A DNA stretch of 64,000 nucleotides, taken from assembly GCA_002591745.1 (NCBI GenBank), contig PDLQ01000009.1:62001-126000 (forward strand), given 5' to 3'. Below, piece after piece: positions 36,483-43,856 of the stretch. Below the pieces are notes generated by a model. That model saw nothing but the letters and a program-made list of their open reading frames with translations, had not been told where the DNA came from and made no database searches. This DNA is from Lewinellaceae bacterium SD302 (GTDB lineage Bacteria; Bacteroidota; Bacteroidia; Chitinophagales; Saprospiraceae). The translations under genes and the position numbers were made by a program. Each line of letters starts with the position of its first letter. The stretch's first letter is position 1.

Positions 36483-37448
36483 TCATTTCATTCCGACGAG
36501 GTTTCCGAAACTATTCCGCAGGGTATTCTCCGGCTCCGGTTCCACGTCTCTTTCCAGATAAAAGTGCTCAACTCCACTCAATTCGGCGGCAGCAAGGATA
36601 GCCTGAATATTGTAAACCCCGTCACCGGGATCGGCCATAAGCGGGAAGCCTGCGAACCATTGATCCGGGGTCTGCCCATCGCCCGAGAAGCGGAAAGGCC
36701 GGGTGGCATCCTTGAGGTGGAGCATTTTGAAGCGGCCGGGATATTTCTGCAGGTAGGTAACCGGATCGGCTCCGGCTGCCTGCATCCAGAAAATGTCGAG
36801 TTCGAAGGCGACGTACTCAGGGTTCGTATTTTTGATTAAGTAGTCCAGCGGGACTTCACCATCCATAGGCAAATGTTCATAGCCGTGGTTATGGTATCCG
36901 AATTTCATGCCAAAGTCCGACAGTTGTTTCCCAATTTTATTGAAGCTGTCGGCCAACCGCTTGTAATCGTCGAGTTTAGTTCTTAGCGGCTGGTCTATTG
37001 CCGGAACAACGATATAAGTCGGCTTCAGAGGAGCAATACCACGGGCGAAGCCGACGGCGTTCTCCCGCAAACTAAGCAGGTCAGCGTGGACGCTGGGTAC
37101 ATTCAATTTGTAATCGTTCAGTATTGCCGCTACTTCTTCGGCAGTATGGCCGTAAAAGGCGTTGTTGCTCAACCCGATCATACCCTTAACGGCTTCCCAT
37201 CCCTTTTTGGTGGCTTCAGCGCTGAATGGATAGGGACCGAAGAACTCTACTTCACGGTAGCCAATTTCACCAAGTAAGGCGAGCGTACCGGGCAAGTCAG
37301 CCTCTACCATTTTGGGGATGGTAAAGAGTTGAACTCCGTAGGGATGTTTATTACCGCCGAGGTCCTTCCGCTTGACGGCGCAAGCGGGAAGTAAGCCGCT
37401 GCCTACCAGAAAAGCAGCGGAATTTTTAAGAAGGGTCCTTCTTTGCAT
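36483..37448 (-). CDS. Sugar phosphate isomerase/epimerase family protein (exported TIM barrel)
   Basis: 321 residues. N-terminus QRRTLLKNSAAFLVGSGLLP is a Tat-like signal ending in lipobox PAC. Residues about 35-318 form an AP-endonuclease-2 / xylose-isomerase-like barrel: VQLFTIPKM, YREVEFFGPY, VPSVHADL, KFGYHNHGYEH, FELDIFWMQAAG and MLHLKD. Metal ligands are the Glu/His/Asp residues in these strands. Substrate unknown, possibly a sugar derivative in the periplasm. The esterase gene lies 30 bp upstream in the same operon. Confidence 0.88.
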   Translation of the reverse strand: MQRRTLLKNSAAFLVGSGLLPACAVKRKDLGGNKHPYGVQLFTIPKMVEADLPGTLALLGEIGYREVEFFGPYPFSAEATKKGWEAVKGMIGLSNNAFYGHTAEEVAAILNDYKLNVPSVHADLLSLRENAVGFARGIAPLKPTYIVVPAIDQPLRTKLDDYKRLADSFNKIGKQLSDFGMKFGYHNHGYEHLPMDGEVPLDYLIKNTNPEYVAFELDIFWMQAAGADPVTYLQKYPGRFKMLHLKDATRPFRFSGDGQTPDQWFAGFPLMADPGDGVYNIQAILAAAELSGVEHFYLERDVEPEPENTLRNSFGNLVGMK

Positions 37449-37478
37449 GACATTTTTTTAAAAAACAGGAGAATCAAT

Positions 37479-38513
37479 TTAAAGCACTCCTTCAAGATAC
37501 GCTAACATATAATCCAGAGCGGGTACGGCATCCTTACTGAATTCAATTCCCAAAAACTCATTGCTGCCGGAATCAAGGAAAGCGTGGGAGCGTCCTTCGT
37601 GGACCCAATAGGTTAGATCTTCGTGACCAGCCATCTCAAGTTTCCCGATGTATGACCGGATGGAGGCGGGAGTGGTAAGATCGTCTTCCGAACCAACGGT
37701 AAACAACATTGGAGGATAGGAAATTTCTTCAGCATCATTCACCTGATAAACGGGGGAAATTGACTGATAGGCAGAAGGGTTATCTTGTGGTGTATAATCA
37801 CCGCCGAGGATACTGCGGGGTGTGGCTCCTCCCATCTGCCAGAAGACATTGCCCGCCGATTCAAAACCGTTGCTCGCAGACTTGTAAAGATTGAAAGCCC
37901 CATAACTGATCATTGCGGCAGTAATGGAAATGCCATCCGCTGGCAAACCGTTAGCGGGTACGAAAGAAGGACGGAAGCAAAAGTCCGGCGAAGTAAAATC
38001 ACGGTTGCATAATCGGTGCCCCTGCGTAGCCACCATGGTTGCCAGGTGCCCGCCGGCACTGTCTCCGGTGACGATCAGCTTTTGGGGGTCGCCCTGATAT
38101 TTCACTATGTTTTCCTTCACCCAAAGTGCTGCCCCGAAAGCGTCGCCTATGATCTCATTCATGGTGACGGTATTATCGAGGTCGCCGAGTAACCGATAAT
38201 TGACATTACAGACTACGTACTCGCCGTGGCTGGCCAAGTAGGCTGCCCCTTCATCCATAATACTTTTATTATTGATCAGCCATCCCCCGCCGTGATACAT
38301 GATGATGACGGGGTAGGACTTTTTACCGGTATCGGGCGTATAAATATCCATCGTCAGGTCGAAGCCGCGGGGGCTGGCCCAGTTTACGTCGGCCGCTTTG
38401 CTAAAGTCATGAGGGGCAGCATTAGCTGAAGCTGGCTTTGTCGTTTTACAACTGACTGCAAGCTGAAGGAAAAAGAGCATAATCAGGTAAATTCTTGCTG
38501 GCATGATTTTCAT
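37479..38513 (-). CDS. Alpha/beta hydrolase, HSL-type esterase lipoprotein
   Basis: 344 residues, signal peptide with lipobox AVSC (residues 19-22). Oxyanion motif HGGGW (74-78), nucleophile elbow GDSAGG (S152), acid D277 or D278 (SEDD) and H310 (GRSHAF). This is the hormone-sensitive-lipase-like carboxylesterase pattern; it probably hydrolyses short acyl or aryl esters at the inner face of the outer membrane. Transcribed with the TIM-barrel isomerase. Confidence 0.9.
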   Translation of the reverse strand: MKIMPARIYLIMLFFLQLAVSCKTTKPASANAAPHDFSKAADVNWASPRGFDLTMDIYTPDTGKKSYPVIIMYHGGGWLINNKSIMDEGAAYLASHGEYVVCNVNYRLLGDLDNTVTMNEIIGDAFGAALWVKENIVKYQGDPQKLIVTGDSAGGHLATMVATQGHRLCNRDFTSPDFCFRPSFVPANGLPADGISITAAMISYGAFNLYKSASNGFESAGNVFWQMGGATPRSILGGDYTPQDNPSAYQSISPVYQVNDAEEISYPPMLFTVGSEDDLTTPASIRSYIGKLEMAGHEDLTYWVHEGRSHAFLDSGSNEFLGIEFSKDAVPALDYMLAYLEGVL

Positions 38514-38729
38514 TTTACGTGTGAATTGGATTGGGCATCAGGAACCACTTCGGTATTTTTCTCAATGCACCAAATTACTGCGGTCGGTGATCGCTTTTGT
38601 TCCCAGTTAGTATTGATCACGATAATTGTCCATCGCCCACAGCATTGCTACTTTGTCAACCAAAAAGACGAATCACCTTCTTATCGGCTTTCGGAGTTTG
38701 AGGTTAAAATAAGTTATAACAACTAAACG

Positions 38730-39248
38730 CTACACGAATAGCATGATCAGCGTCAACACCACGCCTCCGAGCGTGAACCACAAGCCTTTGCGTAGAATCG
38801 GACCGCCGGGCAGGTACATCCAGAAAGCGGAAATGACGAAAAACAGCAGGGAGAGACCGAAGAAAATATTGAGGAAGTACAGCGGATCGTTGGTAGTTGC
38901 TTTGTGCAGGTGGGTTATCTTATCCAGAACAAAGGGTAACTTCTTACTCACGTAACTGACTTGCCCCGTTGCGGTATTGTAGGTACCGTCTTCGAAATAC
39001 GCCAGGTCGCCTTCCGTTTTTTCGAACCTTAGCCGTCGGATACGAAGTTCCCGGCCTAGTGCTTCGGCGTCGAGATCAGCGGCGACGGTTTGCTCGATCG
39101 GTTCGACGATTTTAAACAGATCAGTATTGCGAAAGACCAGGGTAATGCCGCTGATGGCGTACATAGCCATGATGCCGGCCAGGAAGAACCCGAGGTAACG
39201 ATGAATGATACGGGCTTTGAGCGCGCCGGTGGATTTTGGAGTAGCCAT
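38730..39248 (-). CDS. PepSY-associated transmembrane protein
   Basis: 172 residues with three membrane helices (about 17-36, 120-142, 152-170). The start ARIIHRYLGFFLAGIMAMYAISG and the extracytoplasmic PepSY part (RFEKTEGDLAYFEDGTYN, YVSKKLPFVLDKITHLHK) fit single-unit PepSY_TM proteins, which often work in iron or heme reduction. It stands alone here; MITE B lies 58 bp upstream of its start. Confidence 0.85.
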   Translation of the reverse strand: MATPKSTGALKARIIHRYLGFFLAGIMAMYAISGITLVFRNTDLFKIVEPIEQTVAADLDAEALGRELRIRRLRFEKTEGDLAYFEDGTYNTATGQVSYVSKKLPFVLDKITHLHKATTNDPLYFLNIFFGLSLLFFVISAFWMYLPGGPILRKGLWFTLGGVVLTLIMLFV

Positions 39249-39306
39249 AAGTATAGTTATGAAAAAGGTAAGGGGAATCGTTTGAGATCGTCGAAATTGA
39301 AAGCTT

Positions 39307-39463
39307 AGAGCTTGTTTGGGAATTGCTATGAACTGAAAAACAATGATTTATGATTCTGACTATACCATAAAATTGTGAGCTTGGCGGGTCAAGCGATCTA
39401 TTTTTGGTGACGCCAGGTTCATAAAGGCTTGTTTTTCAGGAAATAGAAATCCAACCGAGCTCT
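39307..39463. mobile_element. MITE-like element B (157 bp)
   Basis: Inverted copy of element A at 18927-19083, with about seven differences. Ends AGAGCTTGTTTGGGAATT on the left and the complement of AGAGCTCGGTTGG on the right. It occupies nearly half of the 363-bp divergent gap 39249-39611; the remainder shows no gene. Confidence 0.85.
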
Positions 39464-39611
39464 TAGGTGCCGGATTAACGCTCGCCGTCATTGCTGAGGG
39501 AACCGAACAAATAGTCGTGTTTTCGGGTAGTCAGGTATATTGTTCTTTCAGGACGGTCAAGTACCGGGCCAAAACTAATGTACTATTTCAAACTATCATG
39601 CTTCATCTGCA

Positions 39612-40790
39612 ATGAATATTCGCTCCTTATTTATACTGCTGCTTTTCACTGCTCTCCCAACCATCCTGACGGCCCAAACGACGGACCCTGAACTCACCAA
39701 GCCGAATCTGATCGATAAGGTGGTGAACCTCATGGACATTCCACTGGGCCAACCGCCGAAGGACAGCAACAGTTTCCAGCCCCGGCTCGTTTTCGCGCCG
39801 ATCTTATATTTCGAGCCCAATACCAGTCTGGGTTTTGGGTTTGGAGCGCGCTTGCTTTTCAAGACCAAGGGGTCGGGGCCGGAAACCAGAACATCCAACA
39901 TTCCCATCGGCATCAGCTATACCCTCAACAACCAGGTATTCTTTACTTCCGGTTATACGATCTTCTTTCCCGAGGAAAAGTGGCTCGTACGCGGCAACCT
40001 GAACTACACGGATTTCCCCCAAACTTATTACGGAGTGGGCAACGGCACCCGCGACGAGGACGGCATCGAGATCACCTTTCAGCAAATCCTCATCGAGCCG
40101 ATCCTCTTGCGGCAAGTCGTTTCAAACGTTTTCGTGGGCGGAGGGCTGCGCTACAACCGCTATTACAACAACGAACTGTTGGAAGATACCGGAGACCTGC
40201 TCGCGGGTGCGAGTCTGGAAGACACTCTGGGCAGTACCAGTGCCGGCCTTGAACTAGCCGCCAGTTTCGATAATCGTGACAACGTCGTTAACGCTACCCG
40301 AGGCATCTTCGCCGAATTCACCCAAGGATTCTACGGTGAGGCACTTGGCGGCACCAATGTTTTCCGGCTCAGCAAACTGGATTTGCGTACCTACGCCCGC
40401 ACCGGAGAACGCTCCGTAGTTGGCGGGCAGTTTTTCCTCCGCCATTCCACTCCCGGCGCACCGGTACAGGAACTTAGCGCACTCGGTGGTCAGGACCTTC
40501 TGCGTGGTTTTCCCGAGTTCCGGTTTCGAGACAACCTGGCCGCTTATGCGCAAGTAGAATACCGTTGGCAAACCTGGAAAAACGTCGGTTTTGTCGCCTT
40601 TACCGGAGCAGGACAGGTGGGCAGCAGCTCCAGCCGCCTGGCCTTGGGCCAAATGCGCTACAATGTGGGCGGAGGGCTGCGTGTGCTCATCATTCCCCAG
40701 GAAAACATCAATCTGCGGGTAGACTATGGCTACGGTTTCGGGGCCAGTACGGGAACGGGCTTTTATTTGGGACTGGGAGAGGCGTTTTAG
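39612..40790 (+). CDS. BamA/TamA-type outer-membrane beta-barrel protein
   Basis: 392 residues with signal peptide (1-21, ending LTAQ). No POTRA repeats; the barrel begins at once. C-terminal part has the Omp85 marks LRGFPEFRFRDNLAAYAQVE (the L-R-G-F/Y motif of loop 6) and ends in the outer-membrane signature Phe. Small Bacteroidota members are annotated as surface antigen / Bac_surface_Ag proteins. Likely a porin or assembly-related channel. Convergent with the rhomboid gene. Confidence 0.85.
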   Translation: MNIRSLFILLLFTALPTILTAQTTDPELTKPNLIDKVVNLMDIPLGQPPKDSNSFQPRLVFAPILYFEPNTSLGFGFGARLLFKTKGSGPETRTSNIPIGISYTLNNQVFFTSGYTIFFPEEKWLVRGNLNYTDFPQTYYGVGNGTRDEDGIEITFQQILIEPILLRQVVSNVFVGGGLRYNRYYNNELLEDTGDLLAGASLEDTLGSTSAGLELAASFDNRDNVVNATRGIFAEFTQGFYGEALGGTNVFRLSKLDLRTYARTGERSVVGGQFFLRHSTPGAPVQELSALGGQDLLRGFPEFRFRDNLAAYAQVEYRWQTWKNVGFVAFTGAGQVGSSSSRLALGQMRYNVGGGLRVLIIPQENINLRVDYGYGFGASTGTGFYLGLGEAF

Positions 40791-40823
40791 AGAAGGGATG
40801 GCCGGAAGGATTGAAATGGTCCA

Positions 40824-41492
40824 TTACCCCACCTTCGGCATCACGTAATTACTCTTGAACCAAAAGCCCCCGATCACCCCGAATACGAAGCCACCGATGT
40901 GGGCCCACCAGGCCACTCCCCCACCCTGAGCCATACTCGTTTCCGGACCCAGGGAAGCATAACCACTAAATGCCTGCTGGGCGAACCAGAACAGGAGGAA
41001 GAAGATGGCGGGGATAGTAATGCGGAAAAAGAATAGATAACCACGGATCCGTGACTTGGGAAACATGACCAGGTAAGCCCCCATCACCGCACTGAGGGCA
41101 CCGCTGGCCCCCACGGTCGGGATTACGCTGCCGGGGTTGAAGTAAATGTGGCCAAAGTGTGCCGCCAGACCACCCAGCAAATAAAAGATAAGAAATACGC
41201 CACTGCCAACCGTAGCCTCAATATTATCCGCAAAGATCCAGAGGTAAAGCATATTGCCGATCAAGTGCATCCAGCCTCCGTGGAGGAACATGCTACTCAG
41301 TAGTGTATAATAGTCTTCACCGGCCTGAATTTCGGCGGGAATGGAACCGTATTCGTTGACGAAGTCCACCTGCATTTGCGGGACAAGCGTAACCTGATAA
41401 ATAAAGATGGCTACGTTGAGCGCAATGAAACCGTAAGCGAAATAAGGCCGATGGCCACCCGCCACCTGGTCGTCTCCTAGGGGTAAGAACAT
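40824..41492 (-). CDS. Rhomboid family intramembrane serine protease
   Basis: 222 residues, six helices. Catalytic dyad S130 (GASGA) and H198 (WWAHIGG); HGGWMHLIGNM at 71-81 supplies the oxyanion-site His/Asn. The enzyme cleaves membrane-anchored proteins inside the bilayer. The upstream lipoprotein gene is 9 bp away on the same strand, so the two are co-expressed. Confidence 0.95.
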   Translation of the reverse strand: MFLPLGDDQVAGGHRPYFAYGFIALNVAIFIYQVTLVPQMQVDFVNEYGSIPAEIQAGEDYYTLLSSMFLHGGWMHLIGNMLYLWIFADNIEATVGSGVFLIFYLLGGLAAHFGHIYFNPGSVIPTVGASGALSAVMGAYLVMFPKSRIRGYLFFFRITIPAIFFLLFWFAQQAFSGYASLGPETSMAQGGGVAWWAHIGGFVFGVIGGFWFKSNYVMPKVG

Positions 41493-41501
41493 GTTTTGGT
41501 T

Positions 41502-41936
41502 TTACTTCATCTTGGGGTTACCCTCCATCAACATAATGGTCAGCGAATAATCCTCCTGCTTGATCGCCCCCTGGCCGTTTACCGGATAAGGGTCTACCGA
41601 AAGCACCTTTACTTTGGCTCCTTCAATGTCGAAAATCTTACCGCTGCGGGCAATATCCGCCGGAATATTCACTTGTTGTGATTTGGCATTCATTTCCTCC
41701 ACCAAAATCGTAACCGAACCAGCCTGAATACAATTCACGCCCTTAGGACAACGGCTATCATTCTCTACGCTACTGAAACGAAAGCCGTCTTTAGTCGAGC
41801 CTTCTACGTGCAGCATCTCCCCTATTTTCAGGGTCGCTTTTTCGCCGATGGTTACGGTAGTCACATCTTTCATTTCTTTATCGCCACAGCCTTTGGCAGC
41901 CACCAGGAAGAGGGAAAAGAGTAGCAGGTATTTCAT
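41502..41936 (-). CDS. Small lipoprotein with a DSRCP-x-x-V-x-C motif
   Basis: 144 residues. Signal peptide with Cys at residue 17. The centre NDSRCPKGVNCIQAG is a pattern I know from small secreted proteins of many Gram-negatives (DSRCP..V.C.W.G); the two cysteines probably bond. A beta-rich fold with C-terminal LSVDPYPVNGQG fits that group. Function unknown. In operon with the rhomboid protease. A GCTACTTTG motif (42025, minus) points at its start from 89 bp upstream. Confidence 0.8.
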   Translation of the reverse strand: MKYLLLFSLFLVAAKGCGDKEMKDVTTVTIGEKATLKIGEMLHVEGSTKDGFRFSSVENDSRCPKGVNCIQAGSVTILVEEMNAKSQQVNIPADIARSGKIFDIEGAKVKVLSVDPYPVNGQGAIKQEDYSLTIMLMEGNPKMK

Positions 41937-42098
41937 TGCTGAATTAATTATTAAGGCCCTAAGTTAGCTTTTTTTGGCTGGCAACTCCGAGGAGCGACAT
42001 TACAATTATTCGGGTTCGGACTAACAAAGTAGCAAAGTTCGTTCAGAGCGTGTATAATACCTGCCGGCGGCGATCACTAAAGTTAAAACTAGTTGGCT

Positions 42099-42188
42099 CT
42101 CGTCTGCACCGTCGAGGAACGGGCGGGGCTGACGAGTAGAAGGTCTAAATAATCGTCAGGCCACCTTCTTCGCCGAGCGGACAGACGA
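42099..42188. repeat. Possible decayed REP element
   Basis: The stretch has CTCGTC ... GAGGAACGGG ... CTGACGAG and then CGTCAGGCC ... CGCCGAGCGGACAGACGA, in the same order as the REP arms at the RAYT locus (CTCGTCGGCCGAG, GGAACGGCC, CTGACTCGTC, CGCCGAGCGG). Similarity is partial. Confidence 0.45.
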
Positions 42189-42199
42189 CTTCTCACCAC

Positions 42200-43636
42200 C
42201 TAGTACGTCAAAGTCACCAACCGCAAACGATTCCGCCGCTCACTAGGAATGACCACCTCGTTGGCCGCCACCTGAACTCCGTCCCGAAAACGGAGTTTGA
42301 GTTCCAGGTCACGGGTATGAAACAGGCTGTTGCGGTCGAACTCTCCCCGGCCGTTCAGCACGTATTCACTGACCGTATTCTCAAAGCGAATCTCATCGTT
42401 GAACAAAAAGCGGAGGCGGCGTGGGCTTTCCATCATCAGATAACTACTGTAGACACCGCCGTCATCCTGGCTGTATTGTTTCTTGTGGAGAATTGAATTC
42501 CAATGAGCTGTACCGTCCGGATCGACACTGAAGACGATCATTTCATCATAGTAAAAATCGACCAGTGAGCGGTTATTAAAGTTGTTCAATACTTGTACCT
42601 GATTGGCCGTCGAGCGACGTTCAAGTTGCCGGTTTCTTTCAGTGATCAGCAATAGTCCACCGTCTCGCCGCAGCGTGATATCACGGACGCTGAGTTCGTC
42701 CAATCCCCGGTTCTGCTTTTCCTTCAGTTTTTTGCCAATTACATTCTCCACCAGAGAATGGGGAAAGGGGTGAAAATCAAGGTGATAATCCCCCGTCAGT
42801 TCAGGGTCTACCGCACAGTAAAAGTAACCTTGGGCTCTCACTAAATCCCGAACGGAATAAAGTCCGCCACCTTTCAAACGCTGATTCTGATTATCGTAAC
42901 GAAAGTAGGCATCGTAAGTTAGGCTATCTCCCATAGTGATCTCGAATACCGAGAACTCGCGATCAGCTGCTTTGAGATGATGGACCTCGAAAACATGGTC
43001 TTTTCGGCGACTGGAGAAGTTGTTTTTTTCCAGAATCACGAAGCCATCTCCTTCATTGGTAACTTCGGTTTGCAGGTAGTTCTCGTTAAAATAAAAGTCT
43101 TCCGGTTTCAGCTCCAGGTTATACAGAAGTTTGAGGCTGTCCAGGTCGATTGATAGACAGTTGAATCGCTGCTGGGCTTCATTAATTACCAGCATTGCCT
43201 TGCTGCGGTCTTGAGATAGCGTCAGTTCATAATCCGGTGAGCCCAGGAAGCTGCCCAAATTTTCCAGGGTCGCACTGTCGCGCAGATTGGCCGCCGGATC
43301 GTAGGCATCCAATTGCAAGAAGTTGCGTCCTCCCTGGCGAAACAGGTAAATCAGCCGAAAACCCTGGTTGTGCTCCACGGCCTCGATGATGCGGATATTG
43401 CGTCCCCTTAGTTCCAGTTCCTTTTCCCAGCTTTCTTTCATCCGGCGGTCGAAGGCGGTTATAAAGTGCCTGTTGCCGCGATCCTGCAAAAGCATGGTTT
43501 TCCCACCCAGCTTACCGATCAAACGATAGTCCGTATCCGCCCGCATGGGCATCTCTTCGCTGACGGTGAGTACCTGGGCGGAGAGGCTAGACAGAGAACA
43601 GAAAGCAAGCAGGAGTAATAATTGGTAAAGACGCAT
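42200..43636 (-). CDS. Secreted protein of unknown function
   Basis: 478 residues, signal peptide 1-20 (LLLLLAFCSLSSLSAQ). No domain recognised. The sequence alternates strands and charged turns with phrases such as LIGKLGGKTMLLQDRGNRHF, LTLSQDRSKAMLVINEAQQ and VFSVDPDGTAHWNSILHKKQ, which suggests a propeller or beta-helix with WD-like spacing. No C-terminal sorting domain, so it is probably periplasmic. Monocistronic. Confidence 0.7.
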   Translation of the reverse strand: MRLYQLLLLLAFCSLSSLSAQVLTVSEEMPMRADTDYRLIGKLGGKTMLLQDRGNRHFITAFDRRMKESWEKELELRGRNIRIIEAVEHNQGFRLIYLFRQGGRNFLQLDAYDPAANLRDSATLENLGSFLGSPDYELTLSQDRSKAMLVINEAQQRFNCLSIDLDSLKLLYNLELKPEDFYFNENYLQTEVTNEGDGFVILEKNNFSSRRKDHVFEVHHLKAADREFSVFEITMGDSLTYDAYFRYDNQNQRLKGGGLYSVRDLVRAQGYFYCAVDPELTGDYHLDFHPFPHSLVENVIGKKLKEKQNRGLDELSVRDITLRRDGGLLLITERNRQLERRSTANQVQVLNNFNNRSLVDFYYDEMIVFSVDPDGTAHWNSILHKKQYSQDDGGVYSSYLMMESPRRLRFLFNDEIRFENTVSEYVLNGRGEFDRNSLFHTRDLELKLRFRDGVQVAANEVVIPSERRNRLRLVTLTY

Positions 43637-43661
43637 AGAATATTAGTTTTCCCGGGGTCGA

Positions 43662-43720
43662 GGACCTCCGGTCCGAGGCACTCGTGAGGGCGGCCAAAGC
43701 GACACTCGGACCAGAGGTCC
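43662..43720. repeat. Large inverted repeat, 16-bp arms
   Basis: GGACCTCCGGTCCGAG (43662-43677) pairs with CTCGGACCAGAGGTCC (43705-43720) with one mismatch around a 27-base loop. It sits upstream of the 42200 gene and about 75 bp from the terminator of the metalloprotease. It may be a REP-like or protein-binding element. Confidence 0.6.
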
Positions 43721-43794
43721 GAAGCCCTGGGTTATACCAATTAACTTTCCTGGGTTCCTCCTTGTTGCAAACCACTGCCCACAAAAACACAAAA

Positions 43795-43820
43795 AGCCCC
43801 CCGGATGACACCGGAGGGCT
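43795..43820 (-). terminator. Rho-independent terminator of the metalloprotease gene
   Basis: On the minus strand AGCCCTCCGG and CCGGGGGGCT form a 10-bp stem (one mismatch) with a 6-base loop, followed by TTTTTG. It lies 36 bp after the stop codon. Confidence 0.8.
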
Positions 43821-43856
43821 CTTTGCCAGCGATTTTCATCACCTGTATTCAAAAAA

